Shown: positions 35,677-45,755, counted from the stretch's first letter. The stretch is 64,000 bases of DNA from an uncultured Sphingomonas sp. (GCF_946478955.1 NZ_CAMLDL010000010.1:37364-101363), one strand, 5' to 3'. Numbers and translations: made by a program. Notes: generated by a model from the sequence alone, not told the origin.

Positions 35677-37152
35677 ATGTTGACCACCAATCCGTTCGAC
35701 GATGACAAGCTGCATGAGGAATGCGGCGTCTTCGGCATTTGGGGCGCCGACGACGCGTCCAGCTATGTCGCGCTTGGCCTTCACGCGCTTCAACATCGCG
35801 GGCAAGAAGCCGCCGGGATCGTTACCTTCGACGGCCAACATTATCACGCCCACCGCGCCATGGGGCATGTCGCCGGCAATTTCGACCGTGACGATATCAT
35901 GCGCAAATTGGCGGGCCGCGTCGCCATCGGACATAATCGTTATTCGACAACCGGTGAGACGGCCCTTCGCAATGTCCAGCCGTTGTTTGCGGAACTTGCA
36001 ACCGGCGGTTTTGCAGTTGCTCATAATGGAAACTTGTCAAACGCGATGGCGCAGCGCGATCGCCTGGTGAAGCGGGGGTCAATTTTTCAATCGACCAGCG
36101 ACACCGAAGTCATCATCCACCTCGTCGCGACCTCGCTGTACGACACGACGCTCGACCGTTTGGTCGACGCATTGAAGCAGGTAGAAGGTGCGTATTCTCT
36201 CCTCTGCCTGACCCCTCAGGGCTTAATCGCCTGCCGCGACCCGCTGGGCATCCGGCCGCTGGTCATGGGAGAGCTTGATGGCGCGACCATTTTCGCGTCG
36301 GAAACCGTCGCCCTCGACACCGTGGGCGCCAAATATGTCCGCGATGTAGAGCCAGGCGAACTGGTGGTCGTCAACGAAGACGGCATCAAATCCTACCGGC
36401 CCTTCAAGGCTGCGCAGCCCCGTCCATGCATATTCGAACATGTCTATTTCAGCCGCCCCGACAGCGTCGCCGAAGGTGTGTCGGTCTATGAAGTCCGCAA
36501 GAACATCGGTGCAGAGCTTGCACGCGAAGCCCCGGTTGAGGCCGATTTTGTCGTGCCGGTTCCGGACAGCGGCGTCCCCGCTGCCCTCGGCTTTGCACAG
36601 GAAAGCGGCATTCCTTTCGAACTGGGCATCATCCGCAGCCATTATGTCGGTCGCACGTTCATTCAGCCGAGCCAGGAAGTCCGCCATCTTGGCGTCAAGC
36701 TGAAACACAACGCCAACAAGGCGCTTATCAAGGGCAAGCGCATTGTTCTGATCGACGACAGCATCGTCCGTGGCACGACCAGCTTGAAAATCGTGCAAAT
36801 GATGCGCGATGCCGGTGCGAGCGAAGTTCATATGCGCATTGCATCGCCGCCAACGGCTCACAGCTGCTTCTACGGCGTCGACACGCCAGAACGGTCCAAT
36901 CTGCTCGCCGCAAATAAGGATATTGAGGCGATGCGGGACTATATCGGCGCGGACAGCCTTGCCTTCATTACCATCGACGGCCTGTACCGCGCGCTAGGTG
37001 ATGAGCGCGATCCAGAGAACCCGCAACGCTGCGATGCGTGTTTCACCGGCGCCTATCCGACGACGCTGACCGATCATCCGGCCGGCGCCAGCGACATTGC
37101 ACAGGAAACGGCAATGGAAGACCGTTTCATCGCCGCAGCTGCGAACCGCTAG
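35677..37152 (+). CDS. purF: Amidophosphoribosyltransferase
   Basis: 491 residues from ATG 35677. Makes phosphoribosylamine from PRPP and glutamine, the committed step of purine synthesis. Cys16 in HEECGVFGIWG becomes the N-terminal nucleophile after propeptide removal; GHNRYSTTG, NGNLSN, PVPDSG and the PRPP loop VLIDDSIVRGTTS are present. An upstream in-frame ATG at 35584 has a better ribosome site (AAAGGAG, five bases) and would add 31 basic residues with rare codons. Family length favours 35677, so the true start is uncertain. Twelve bases separate it from the SDR gene. Confidence 0.96.
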   Translation: MLTTNPFDDDKLHEECGVFGIWGADDASSYVALGLHALQHRGQEAAGIVTFDGQHYHAHRAMGHVAGNFDRDDIMRKLAGRVAIGHNRYSTTGETALRNVQPLFAELATGGFAVAHNGNLSNAMAQRDRLVKRGSIFQSTSDTEVIIHLVATSLYDTTLDRLVDALKQVEGAYSLLCLTPQGLIACRDPLGIRPLVMGELDGATIFASETVALDTVGAKYVRDVEPGELVVVNEDGIKSYRPFKAAQPRPCIFEHVYFSRPDSVAEGVSVYEVRKNIGAELAREAPVEADFVVPVPDSGVPAALGFAQESGIPFELGIIRSHYVGRTFIQPSQEVRHLGVKLKHNANKALIKGKRIVLIDDSIVRGTTSLKIVQMMRDAGASEVHMRIASPPTAHSCFYGVDTPERSNLLAANKDIEAMRDYIGADSLAFITIDGLYRALGDERDPENPQRCDACFTGAYPTTLTDHPAGASDIAQETAMEDRFIAAAANR

Positions 37153-37164
37153 GAAGAATCAATA

Positions 37165-37881
37165 ATGACTGACTCGAAGCCGCTCGAAGGCAAACTTGCG
37201 CTCGTCACAGGCGCCAGCCGCGGCATTGGCGCGGCAACGGCCGAGCTGTTGGCGGCACAAGGCGCTCATGTCATTCTGACGGCACGCAACGGCAAATCGC
37301 TGGAAGCAATCGAAGACCGCATCCACGAAACCGGCGGCACCGCAACGATCGCACCGATGGACCTCAACGAATTCGACCATATCGCCAAATTGGCCGATGC
37401 GGTCGAGGCGCGCTGGGGCAAATTGGATATTCTGGTCCTCAATGCGGCCATGTTGGGCAGCCTGTCGCCGGTCGAGCATCTAGACGCGAAAGAATTGTCG
37501 CAGATTTTCAAATTGAACGTCCTCGCCAATCAGGCCCTTCTGAGCGCCTTTGATCCGCTCCTGCGCCGTTCGGAAAAGGCCGATGTAATCGGCATCACCT
37601 CTTCTGTTGGCGAGAATCCGCGCGCCTTTTGGGGCGGCTATGGCGCATCCAAGGCCGCGCTCGACACGATGCTCGGCGCCTATGCGGACGAAACTGCCCA
37701 CGCGGGAAAATTGCGCGTCCAGATCATTGATCCGGGCGCCACGCGAACCCGAATGCGCCAACTCGCCTTCCCTGGTGAAGAAGCGTCAAGCCTCAAGGGC
37801 CCGGAAATCGTTGCGGATGCCATTGTCGCGGCCATCGCATCGAACGCCGAGACCGGATCGCGATTGCGCATCGACGGCTAA
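37165..37881 (+). CDS. Short-chain dehydrogenase/reductase
   Basis: 238 residues of the classical SDR fold: NAD(P) motif TGASRGIG at 16-23, NAAML, Ser in ITSSVGENP and YGASKAA catalytic Tyr-x-x-x-Lys. The C-terminus is shorter than usual. In sphingomonads this gene often follows purF; substrate unknown. Convergent with DUF938, overlapping by four bases. Confidence 0.9.
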   Translation: MTDSKPLEGKLALVTGASRGIGAATAELLAAQGAHVILTARNGKSLEAIEDRIHETGGTATIAPMDLNEFDHIAKLADAVEARWGKLDILVLNAAMLGSLSPVEHLDAKELSQIFKLNVLANQALLSAFDPLLRRSEKADVIGITSSVGENPRAFWGGYGASKAALDTMLGAYADETAHAGKLRVQIIDPGATRTRMRQLAFPGEEASSLKGPEIVADAIVAAIASNAETGSRLRIDG

Positions 37882-38519
37882 CGCCGTCGGAACAATAGCA
37901 TTATATTGTTGGACGGCATGGCCCGGCGGTCGATCAAATCGAGGCCGCGCGCCGCCGCGTTGGCAGCAAAATCCTCAACCTTACGCAGTCCCCACGACGG
38001 ATTGCGGCTTTTAAGGTCCGCGTCGAACGCAAGGTTGGACGGCGCAGCCTCCACACCCGCCTCTATCCAAGGGCCGTAAAGAATCAGCGGCGCGCCGGGG
38101 CGCAAGACCCGCGCCGCACCATCAAGCAATCCTAGCGCGGCCGCAGCGGGTGATATGTGAACCATATTGATGTTGAGAACCGCGTCAGCTGCATCAACGG
38201 GCCATTGCGGTGCAGCCGCATCAAGGCTGAGCGGCGGAAGCAAATTTCCCGGACCATCCTCACCCCATGCCGTGATTGATACCAGCGCCGCCGGGTCGGG
38301 ATCGGTCGGCTGCCAGACCAGGTCGGGAAATAGCTCGGAATAGATGCGCGAATGCTCGCCTGTCCCGCTGGCTACTTCCAACACCCGACCGCGTACCGGC
38401 AGCCAGTCGCGCAACACGGCCGCGATGGGTTCACGATTCCGCTGAACGGCAGGCGCGCTGCGCCTCGTTCCCGTGCCCAGGTCACCAACGTTGTAGGGTG
38501 GCAGTGTGGGCTTAGCCAC
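37878..38519 (-). CDS. DUF938 family methyltransferase-like protein
   Basis: 213 residues, GTG start. APAVQRNREPIAAVLRDWLP and VLEVASGTGEHSRIYSELFP match DUF938, a family with a SAM-binding fold; WQPTDPD and INMVHISP are also family marks. Enzymatic role not known. It overlaps the ABA4-like gene by eight bases at the end of the glycine-cleavage stretch. Confidence 0.85.
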   Translation of the reverse strand: MAKPTLPPYNVGDLGTGTRRSAPAVQRNREPIAAVLRDWLPVRGRVLEVASGTGEHSRIYSELFPDLVWQPTDPDPAALVSITAWGEDGPGNLLPPLSLDAAAPQWPVDAADAVLNINMVHISPAAAALGLLDGAARVLRPGAPLILYGPWIEAGVEAAPSNLAFDADLKSRNPSWGLRKVEDFAANAAARGLDLIDRRAMPSNNIMLLFRRR

Positions 38520-38988
38520 GCACGCCCGACTTTGGATACATCGACCGCGCCCGTCGCTCTCGGATCAACAGCCAAAGGAAAAATCCAACCGGCCCCATAA
38601 TCATGATGAGCAACAAAATCGGCGCCTGAACGAGCCGGTGAAAACCTTTGTTGTCGGCATCGCGCGCGACCCATTGGCCAACAAAAAGATCAAAGGCGAG
38701 ATAGTGGATCCACCCCATCACCAACCCGCCCTTGCTGACAAACAGGTTCTGGAGGCCGGCGATATTATAATCGAGAAAGTTGGGCGGCGGCGCGCCAGCC
38801 GGACGAACTGCGTCGATCCAGTGCAAATGCATGCCCACAATCAGCAATAGATAGACGAAGCAGAGGAGGCCCACGCCCAAATAGAGAATGAGCGCCATCA
38901 CCTTTGGAGCGCGCGGCAGCAGGATCAGCATCGCCCAGCAAATTGCCGCAACGATGTTGGTAAAGCCGAATACCCAATCCCAACTCAT
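38512..38988 (-). CDS. ABA4-like (DUF4281) membrane protein
   Basis: 158 residues with four to five membrane helices. GGLVMGWIHYLAFDLFVGQWVARDA is the ABA4 signature. Plant ABA4 acts in neoxanthin synthesis; bacterial members lack a proven role, though carotenoid metabolism is a plausible link in a sphingomonad. Three bases after gcvPB. Confidence 0.87.
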   Translation of the reverse strand: MSWDWVFGFTNIVAAICWAMLILLPRAPKVMALILYLGVGLLCFVYLLLIVGMHLHWIDAVRPAGAPPPNFLDYNIAGLQNLFVSKGGLVMGWIHYLAFDLFVGQWVARDADNKGFHRLVQAPILLLIMIMGPVGFFLWLLIRERRARSMYPKSGVRG

Positions 38989-38991
38989 CGC

Positions 38992-40587
38992 TTAGCCTCC
39001 GCCAACATTACCGGCCCCGCCATCGCGTTCGGCTCCGTCCGGCGCGGGGGTTTTATAGGCGAGGATGGGCTTGCGTGCAGCAAGCGTCTCATCGAGGCGA
39101 CGACGCGGCGCAAAGATCGGCGCGGATTTCAGCGAGGGATCACCGGCATTGGCTCGCTTTGCGATGCTGCGGAGGGCGGTGATGAACTGGTCGAGGTTGG
39201 CCTTCGATTCCGTCTCGGTCGGCTCGATCAGCATCGCGCCGTGGACGACCAACGGGAAATACATGGTCATGGGGTGGAAACCCTCATCGATCAGCGCCTT
39301 GGCGACGTCGATGGTCGAGAATCCGTCCTCGAAGCCCTTATCGCTGAAGATCGCTTCGTGCATGCACGGCCCGCTGAAGCCGAACGGCGCGTCCAGCACA
39401 TCATCAAGGCTGCGGAGCAGATAGTTGGCGTTGAGGACGGCGTCCTCCGCCACCTGCTTCAGCCCGTCCGCGCCATGGCTCAGAATATAGCTCAATGCGC
39501 GGGTGAACATGCCCATTTGGCCGTGGAACGCGACCATGCGGCCGAAGCTGTCAGGATGCGCTTCCCCGGCATCCTCTTCCTCGATCAGCGCGACTGTGCC
39601 GTCGGCGTAGCGCGCCGTGAACGGCAATGGTCCGAAGGGAGCCAGCGCCTTCGACAGGACGACTGGACCCGAACCCGGTCCACCGCCGCCGTGCGGGGTG
39701 GAGAACGTCTTGTGCAAGTTGATGTGCATCGCGTCGACGCCAAGATCGCCGGGACGCACTTTGCCCACCACTGCGTTGAAGTTCGCACCGTCACAATAGA
39801 CGAAGGCGCCCGCGGCGTGGACCGCGTCGCTGATTTCTTTCATCTGCGGCTCGAACAGGCCGCAGGTATTGGGGTTGGTGATCATCACCGCCGCCACATC
39901 CGGGCCGAGCCGCGCCTTTAGCGCCTCTAGGTCGACACGGCCTTCCCTCGTCGCCGGGATATTTTCGACCGCGTAACCCGCAAAGGCCGCCGTCGCCGGG
40001 TTCGTACCGTGCGCGCTTTCGGGGACCAGCACGACCGAACGCGGATCACCCCGCGCTTCCAGGGCCGCGCGAATGCAGAGGATCCCGCACAATTCACCAT
40101 GGGCGCCGGCCTTGGGCGACATGGCGACGCCCTCCATGCCGGTGAGGTCGATCAGCCAGAAGGCGAGCTCATTGATCAGCTCGATCGCGCCGCCGACCGT
40201 TTCCTTCGGTTGCAACGGATGAATGTCCGCAAACCCGGGCAGCCGCGCCAGCTTCTCATTGAGGCGCGGGTTGTGCTTCATCGTGCAGCTGCCGAGCGGG
40301 AACAGGCCAAGGTCAATGGCGTAATTCTGACGCGACAGGCGGGTATAGTGGCGGACCGCCTCAGGCTCGGACAGTCCGGGGAGGTCGAGGCTGGCACGTT
40401 CGAGACCGCCGAGGCGGCTGTCCCCATCGACGGAATCGATATCCACGCCCGTCTGATCGCGGCTGCCGATTTCGAACAGCAACGGCTCTTCCAGCATCAG
40501 GGCGCGATTGCCGGTGGTGGTAGTGACCTCTGCGCCGCCTGGTTGCGGTGCTTCGGGACGCCAGCCCGAGGGATTTACGCCGCTCAT
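38992..40587 (-). CDS. gcvPB: Glycine dehydrogenase (decarboxylating) subunit 2
   Basis: 531 residues. With subunit 1 it forms the P protein, which decarboxylates glycine and loads the aminomethyl group on lipoyl-GcvH. PLP-binding Lys293 is in [25 protein letters not shown] and [10 protein letters not shown] are conserved. The ATG overlaps the gcvPA stop (ATGA), as expected for the split form. Confidence 0.96.
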   Translation of the reverse strand: MSGVNPSGWRPEAPQPGGAEVTTTTGNRALMLEEPLLFEIGSRDQTGVDIDSVDGDSRLGGLERASLDLPGLSEPEAVRHYTRLSRQNYAIDLGLFPLGSCTMKHNPRLNEKLARLPGFADIHPLQPKETVGGAIELINELAFWLIDLTGMEGVAMSPKAGAHGELCGILCIRAALEARGDPRSVVLVPESAHGTNPATAAFAGYAVENIPATREGRVDLEALKARLGPDVAAVMITNPNTCGLFEPQMKEISDAVHAAGAFVYCDGANFNAVVGKVRPGDLGVDAMHINLHKTFSTPHGGGGPGSGPVVLSKALAPFGPLPFTARYADGTVALIEEEDAGEAHPDSFGRMVAFHGQMGMFTRALSYILSHGADGLKQVAEDAVLNANYLLRSLDDVLDAPFGFSGPCMHEAIFSDKGFEDGFSTIDVAKALIDEGFHPMTMYFPLVVHGAMLIEPTETESKANLDQFITALRSIAKRANAGDPSLKSAPIFAPRRRLDETLAARKPILAYKTPAPDGAERDGGAGNVGGG

Positions 40588-41942
40588 TGGACCGCCTCCT
40601 TCAGCGCCGCTTCCAGCGCGTCAATATCTTCATCGCTGACCACCTCGGTCACGGCGACGACCAAACCGTTCTTGAGCGCGTCGACGCCGGGGTAGAGCCG
40701 CCCGAGCGACACGCCGCCGAGCACACCCTTCTCGACCATCGCATGGACTGCTGGCCGCGCTTCGACCGGAAGTTCAAGCGTAAATTCGTTGAAGAAGCTG
40801 TCGTTGACCAACCGCACGCCGGGAATAGCTTGCAATCGCTCCGCAACCTGCACGGCCTTGGCATGGTTGGCCTTGGCAAGTTGGGTTAGCCCCTTCTCAC
40901 CGAGCAGCGTCATATGGATCGACCAGGCCAGCGCACAGAGGCCCGAATTGGTGCAGATGTTCGATGTCGCCTTCTCGCGGCGAATATGCTGCTCGCGGGT
41001 CGAAAGGGTGAGGACGAACCCTCGCTTGCCTTCCGCATCGACGGTTTCGCCCGCCAGACGCCCCGGCATTTGCCGGACATATTTCTCGCGCGTCGCGAAC
41101 AGGCCGACATAAGGCCCGCCGAATTGCAGACCGACGCCAATCGACTGGCCTTCGCCCACGACAATGTCAGCGCCCATTTCGCCCGGTGCCTTGATAGCCC
41201 CCAGCGCCACCGGCTCCGTTACCACCGCGACCAGCAGCGCGCCACGCGCGTGCGCGGCGTCGGCGATGGGCTGGAGATCGGTGATGCGGCCGAGGATGTC
41301 TGGATATTGAACGACAACGCACGACGTCTTGTCGTCAATCGCGGCGATCAGCGCATCGGCATCGGTCGCGGCCTCCAGCTTGGGGTCCGAGGTTTCCAGC
41401 GTGTCGCCGGTGAATTTCGCCATCGTCTGGCAGACGCTGACATAATGCGGATGAAGACCGCCCGACAGGATCGCCTTCGACTTGCGGGTGATGCGTCCGG
41501 CCATGCCAATCGCTTCCCAGCAGGCGGTCGAGCCGTCGTACATCGAGGCGTTGGCGACCTCACAGCCGAGCAACCGCGCAACCTGCGTCTGAAATTCGAA
41601 CAGTACCTGTAGCGTCCCCTGCGCGATTTCCGGCTGATAGGGCGTATAGGCGGTCAGAAACTCGCCGCGCTGAATCAGATGATCGACGCTCGCCGGGACA
41701 TGATGCTTGTACGCGCCGCAGCCCAGGAAGAAGGGCACCTGCCCTGCGACCATGTTCTTGTTTGCCAGGGCGCCGAGATGGCGTTCGACCGCCATTTCGG
41801 ATGCGTGCATTGGCAGGCCGTGGATCGGACCGTTCAGCCGGGCGCCTTCGGGAACATCAACAAACAGATCATCAACGGATGCGGCGCCAATTGTGGAGAG
41901 CATGTCCGAGCGGTCGGTGTCGGAAAGTGGGAGGTATCTCAT
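40584..41942 (-). CDS. gcvPA: Glycine dehydrogenase (decarboxylating) subunit 1
   Basis: 452 residues, the N-terminal half of the two-part P protein. [40 protein letters not shown] and [11 protein letters not shown] are family marks. AAGGGC precedes the ATG. Upstream, in place of direct linkage to gcvH, there is a REPIN-like repeat and two unrelated genes. Confidence 0.96.
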   Translation of the reverse strand: MRYLPLSDTDRSDMLSTIGAASVDDLFVDVPEGARLNGPIHGLPMHASEMAVERHLGALANKNMVAGQVPFFLGCGAYKHHVPASVDHLIQRGEFLTAYTPYQPEIAQGTLQVLFEFQTQVARLLGCEVANASMYDGSTACWEAIGMAGRITRKSKAILSGGLHPHYVSVCQTMAKFTGDTLETSDPKLEAATDADALIAAIDDKTSCVVVQYPDILGRITDLQPIADAAHARGALLVAVVTEPVALGAIKAPGEMGADIVVGEGQSIGVGLQFGGPYVGLFATREKYVRQMPGRLAGETVDAEGKRGFVLTLSTREQHIRREKATSNICTNSGLCALAWSIHMTLLGEKGLTQLAKANHAKAVQVAERLQAIPGVRLVNDSFFNEFTLELPVEARPAVHAMVEKGVLGGVSLGRLYPGVDALKNGLVVAVTEVVSDEDIDALEAALKEAVQ

Positions 41943-41956
41943 TCTTAGCCCTTGGT

Positions 41957-42037
41957 CGTCACCCCCGCGAAAGCGGGGATCCCGCTTTTTTGGGTGGTCA
42001 AAGGTGAAACGGAATTCCCGCTTTCGCGGAAATGACG
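41957..42037. repeat. REPIN-like paired palindrome between methyltransferase and gcvPA
   Basis: Starts CGTCACCCCCGCGAAAGCGGGG and ends CCCGCTTTCGCGGAAATGACG: two REP hairpins in inverted order, 81 bp in all. The same design occurs inside glyS (56710-56786), and a single unit at 1822-1846. Confidence 0.85.
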
Positions 42038-42063
42038 AATATTGGTTTGCGGTCCGGAGCCGA

Positions 42064-42813
42064 TCACTTCGGCTTCCTCATTTCAAAGCGGAGGCGCACA
42101 TAGTCAGCGATGGTAGTACCGACCCGGTCGGCGACTTCGTCGGCGATGGACTGGCGTTCGTCCTGCGGAACGCCCGCGCGATCCATCCATCCTGCGCGGA
42201 AGGTTAGAACCCAAGGGGCAACACCATGGTCCAGCGGCGTCGGCCGCTCGATCAGGCGGGCGTCAATGTCCTTGAACCCCGCGCCTTCGTAGGTTTCGAC
42301 AAATTCGTCGACCGACGGGTACCAGTTGGAGGCATAGGTCGGCGGGCCATAACCGCGCAGCACCAGCACATCGTCAAGTGCCTCGCGCAGCCGGGCAAGG
42401 TTCCCCTGCCCGCCCATCTCTCCAACGAACCGGCCGTCGGGGCGAAGCGCGAACCAGATCGCGCGCGCGGCGCGATCCTTGGCGAGGATCCAGTGGAGCG
42501 TGGCATTGGAGAAGGCGGCGTCGAACGCCTCGCTGAATTTCATCTCCGACGCGTCCATCAGACGCGCATCGAGGCCCCTGGCTTTGGCCGCGGCAATCAT
42601 GCTTTCGCTATTGTCGATGCCGACGACGTTTGCACCGGCCTCCCGGATCTTCAGCGTCAGCGTACCGTCCCCGCACCCGACATCGAGGATATCCTCGCCC
42701 GGCTGCGGGGCCAGCAGGTCAAGCGCCGCCTGCCCCAGCGCGGGCACAAACCCGCCGACCTTCGCATAATTGGCCGCGTCCCATTGGCTCGTGGAGGTTG
42801 GGGTGGGCTTCAT
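42064..42813 (-). CDS. Class I SAM-dependent methyltransferase (trans-aconitate methyltransferase-like)
   Basis: 249 residues from ATG 42813, which overlaps the upstream stop (ATGA). Motif [16 protein letters not shown], acidic [11 protein letters not shown] and post-motif [13 protein letters not shown] are clear, the last resembling Tam enzymes. Target unknown. It is inside the gcvT-H ... gcvP stretch, which suggests co-expression rather than a pathway link. Confidence 0.87.
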   Translation of the reverse strand: MKPTPTSTSQWDAANYAKVGGFVPALGQAALDLLAPQPGEDILDVGCGDGTLTLKIREAGANVVGIDNSESMIAAAKARGLDARLMDASEMKFSEAFDAAFSNATLHWILAKDRAARAIWFALRPDGRFVGEMGGQGNLARLREALDDVLVLRGYGPPTYASNWYPSVDEFVETYEGAGFKDIDARLIERPTPLDHGVAPWVLTFRAGWMDRAGVPQDERQSIADEVADRVGTTIADYVRLRFEMRKPK

Positions 42814-43208
42814 CGCGACGACACGATCCGGGGATTGCTGAGCACCGGGGCACGATCGAGGCAAATGACAGTGTCCGACTTTCCGTGATCACCAAACGCC
42901 ATATCCGCAGCGGCGTGGAGACAGGTTGCATCAAACTTTGCCTCGATCACGACGATCTGACCGAGGCGCGACTGAATAGTCCGGTCGAAATCTTCAGATC
43001 TTCCAATTCCAAGGCGACGAGCCTCCTTCGAATGGTTTTCAAGTAGCGTGCAATCAAGGCCCCGGCACCTGCCAACCACGCCGCTGACCCGGATAACCTT
43101 GCCGTCCAGTGCAACATGGTTCTTCCACACCTCCGTGACGGTATAGCCCGGCATCCGCGCGGACGCGGACGAGGCCAACACCACCAGCAGGAGCGGAAGC
43201 CACCGCAT
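42810..43208 (-). CDS. Secreted four-cysteine protein, unknown function
   Basis: 132 residues. ATG 43208 shares one base with the gcvH stop (TGATG). A signal peptide ([17 protein letters not shown]) is followed by a small domain with VALDGKVIRVSGVVGRCRG, which resembles an OB-fold strand pattern. Four cysteines could form two disulfides. I do not recognise the family. Its coupling to gcvH is close, yet its location would be periplasmic. Confidence 0.7.
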   Translation of the reverse strand: MRWLPLLLVVLASSASARMPGYTVTEVWKNHVALDGKVIRVSGVVGRCRGLDCTLLENHSKEARRLGIGRSEDFDRTIQSRLGQIVVIEAKFDATCLHAAADMAFGDHGKSDTVICLDRAPVLSNPRIVSSR

Positions 43209-43579
43209 CAAAGCGTGTCGCAATAGGCCTTGTAGGCGGCCTCATCCATCATGCCGTCAAGCTGAGCCGGATCGTCGATGGTCATTTTGAAGAACCAGCC
43301 TGCACCTTCCGGGTCGTTGTTGATTAGTGAAGGGTCGTCGGCCACAGCGGTGTTGCCTTCGACGACGACACCCGCGAGCGGTGCGTAGACGTCGCTGGCG
43401 GCCTTGACGCTTTCGACCACGGCGGCGTCATCGCCCTTGTTCAGGACGCGGCCATTTTCCGGCACTTCGGCGAACACAATATCGCCCAATGCTTCCTGGG
43501 CGTGATAGGAAATACCAACCGTTGCGGATACGCCTTCAACATGCACCCATTCATGGTCCTTGGTGTATAGCTTGGTCAT
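43208..43579 (-). CDS. gcvH: Glycine cleavage system H protein
   Basis: 123 residues. Lipoyl carrier; the lipoylated residue is Lys59 in [10 protein letters not shown]. Residues HEWVH and the GWFFKM C-terminal block are typical. Three bases after gcvT. Confidence 0.97.
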   Translation of the reverse strand: MTKLYTKDHEWVHVEGVSATVGISYHAQEALGDIVFAEVPENGRVLNKGDDAAVVESVKAASDVYAPLAGVVVEGNTAVADDPSLINNDPEGAGWFFKMTIDDPAQLDGMMDEAAYKAYCDTL

Positions 43580-43582
43580 CGG

Positions 43583-44704
43583 TCAGGCTCCCTTGGGCTT
43601 GCGGTGATAATTGTGCGGAACAAATGGCATTGGCGCGACGGTCGCCTGGAACAGCTTTCCGCGCTGCGAAAGTTTGATGGTCGATCCGGGCTCGGCCATC
43701 GCCGCGGGAACATAGGCCATGGCAATTGGCGCCTGAAGCGAGGGCGAAAAGCCGCCCGACGTCACTCTGCCAACTTCGTTCGCCTCACGGTCCAGCACCA
43801 TTGCGCCTTCTCGGACCGGCTGACGCCCATCAACGAGCAGGCCAACGCGCTTCAGCACACTACCATTTTCCAGCTCTCCCAGAATACGCTCATAGCCGGG
43901 AAAGCCTCCTTCGGCGCGGCGGCGCTTGCCAATGGCGAAGGTCAAATCGGCGGCAATCGGCGTGGTGTCACGATCTAGGTCATGGCCATAGAGCGGCAAT
44001 CCCGCATCCAATCGCAGCGAGTCGCGCGCGCCGAGGCCAATTGGCTTAATCCGCTCATCCGATAGCAATACATCGGCCAACGCTTCGGCATCGCGGGCTG
44101 CTACGGAGATTTCGAACCCATCTTCGCCGGTATAACCGGACCGGCTGATCCACAGCGGTTTGCCATTCCAATGGAACAGTCCCGCCTGCATGAACACAAG
44201 GTCGGCGACGCCGGGAACGACGTCATTTAGCGCATCGACCGCCTTCGGACCCTGAAGCGCGAGCAGTGCCTGCTCCTTCATATGGTCCATGATGACCGTG
44301 CGCGGCAGGCGCTTTTCAAACTCTTCGATGTCGCCAGCCTTGGTCGCGCCGTTGACGACGAGGTAGAAATGTTCACCCCGGCGGGTCGCCATCAGATCGT
44401 CGATGATCCCGCCGTCTTCGGCCAGCAGCATCGAATAACGAAGGCGGCCATCCTTCAGCGCGAGCAGGTCGCCCGGGAGCAGGGTTTCCAGCGCCTTGTC
44501 GAGCTCCGGCCCGTGGAACAGCAACTGGCCCATATGGCTGACGTCGAACAGACCGGCATTTTCGCGGGTCCACAGATGCTCGGCCATAATGCCTTCATAC
44601 TGGACCGGCATGTCATAACCCGCAAACGCGACCATGCGGCCGCCGCGCGCACGATGCCAGGCATCAAGCGGCAGTTTTTCGGTAAATTCGGTAGCTTCGC
44701 CCAC
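43583..44704 (-). CDS. gcvT: Glycine cleavage system aminomethyltransferase (T protein)
   Basis: 373 residues, GTG start with AGAGG eight bases upstream. Transfers the methylene group to tetrahydrofolate and releases ammonia. FDVSHMGQL, SRSGYTGEDGFE and GLGARDSLRLDAGLPLYGHD carry folate and substrate contacts. First gene after the glycine riboswitch, so glycine level should control it. Confidence 0.97.
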   Translation of the reverse strand: MGEATEFTEKLPLDAWHRARGGRMVAFAGYDMPVQYEGIMAEHLWTRENAGLFDVSHMGQLLFHGPELDKALETLLPGDLLALKDGRLRYSMLLAEDGGIIDDLMATRRGEHFYLVVNGATKAGDIEEFEKRLPRTVIMDHMKEQALLALQGPKAVDALNDVVPGVADLVFMQAGLFHWNGKPLWISRSGYTGEDGFEISVAARDAEALADVLLSDERIKPIGLGARDSLRLDAGLPLYGHDLDRDTTPIAADLTFAIGKRRRAEGGFPGYERILGELENGSVLKRVGLLVDGRQPVREGAMVLDREANEVGRVTSGGFSPSLQAPIAMAYVPAAMAEPGSTIKLSQRGKLFQATVAPMPFVPHNYHRKPKGA

Positions 44705-44718
44705 AATGCCGACCTCTC

Positions 44719-44766
44719 AAAAGCCCGTGACGCAAGGGTGCATCCCCTGCGGTCCAAATAACGGGC
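44719..44766 (-). terminator. Expression-platform hairpin of the glycine riboswitch
   Basis: On the minus strand GCCCGT (44766-44761) pairs with ACGGGC (44728-44723), which is followed by TTTT and then the gcvT ribosome site. An inner CAGGGG/CCCTTG stem fits inside. It could act as the terminator switched by the aptamers. Confidence 0.5.
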
Positions 44767-44770
44767 CCCC

Positions 44771-44931
44771 GTCTGTCGCTTGTGGCCTGAGAGCTTTGCC
44801 CCTTCGGCGGTCCCATGCCTGCGCAGGGGACACTTTCCAGACTGTCGGCGGCGCACGCGGTCCTTTTGCCTGAGAGATTCCGGGGGCGGTTGCTCCTTCG
44901 GCGCCCGTCCTCGCGAACAGGTCTCTCCCGC
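44771..44931 (-). ncRNA. Tandem glycine riboswitch (two aptamers)
   Basis: Aptamer 1 (44931-44857): GCGGGAGAGACC...GCCGAAGGAGCAA...TCTCAGGCAAAAGGACCGC. Aptamer 2 (44842-44771): GTCTGGAAAGTG...GCCGAAGGGGCAAAGC...TCTCAGGC...GACAGAC. Conserved GCCGAAGG and CTCTCAGGCA cores and closing P1 stems are present in both. A 14-base linker joins them. It controls gcvT and genes after it. Confidence 0.95.
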
Positions 44932-45033
44932 GTTTGCCCTCCAATTCCGGCAGAGAATCCGGAACCGGTCGACAAAGCTGCTCTGGCCGTGCGGATCGCC
45001 CAAGTCAACGTAGGCGAACGTCGATATGAATGA

Positions 45034-45669
45034 TTAGCGCGTCGCGTTGTACCGCAGCTGCTCTTGGGTCAGCTGGAAACCGATCAGATGTTCGAATGTG
45101 GCCTTCGCCACTGCGTCGCGGATTTCCGGCTTGGTGAGCGGGTCTACGGCCGCGTCAACATCACCGGGTTTCCGATCGCGGATCAACTCCTGCCGAATAT
45201 TCTCAGGCAGAGTCACAACAGAGCGGCTGACCTGAATTGTTGCCTGTCCACTAGACGATGCGCGCGTGCTACCTGCCGGAAAGTTGAGCGCGACCTGGCC
45301 GACCCGCTTGGCGACAACCGATGTGCCGCCCTGCATAGCGACGTCGAAATAGGGAAGAACAACGGTCCGTGCCTCACTGGCATCACGCCGCGTCGCAACG
45401 ACGTCGAAGGTCGCAGTGGAGATAATGTTTGCGCCAGTATCATCGCAAGCTGCGCGAACATTGGTGATGGCTGCCGTTACATCGACGGCGGCGGCATCGG
45501 TGCGATTCGCCGGGTTGAACACCGTAATGTCCCCGGTGGCAGCTGGGACGCCAACCTGCGGGCAGATTGAACGGGTCACATAGACGCCACCAGAGCCAAG
45601 TTCGCCCTCGCGCGAGCATGCGGTGGTGGCGAGGAGGGCCAGGGCGATTAGGGTCAGGCGCGACGTCAC
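45034..45669 (-). CDS. Lipoprotein of unknown function
   Basis: 211 residues. Signal with lipobox LATTAC (Cys18). The middle is beta-rich (GDITVFNPANRTDAAAVDVTAAI) and the end helical, with LPENIRQELIRDR. No family recognised; similar proteins are common in sphingomonads as 'hypothetical lipoprotein'. Its start faces ispH across an 86-bp divergent gap. Confidence 0.75.
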   Translation of the reverse strand: MTSRLTLIALALLATTACSREGELGSGGVYVTRSICPQVGVPAATGDITVFNPANRTDAAAVDVTAAITNVRAACDDTGANIISTATFDVVATRRDASEARTVVLPYFDVAMQGGTSVVAKRVGQVALNFPAGSTRASSSGQATIQVSRSVVTLPENIRQELIRDRKPGDVDAAVDPLTKPEIRDAVAKATFEHLIGFQLTQEQLRYNATR

Positions 45670-45755
45670 GGTTGCAAATTCCTTCGAAGCGATAATTGGG
45701 CATGTTCATAGGAAGCGCCTTGGCGCACCGCAAGCGATAGCCTACATGGCCCGCG

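Noticed and set aside
44455..45013. Several open frames in the gcvT leader
   Set aside because: They overlap the glycine riboswitch, whose conserved cores explain the sequence.
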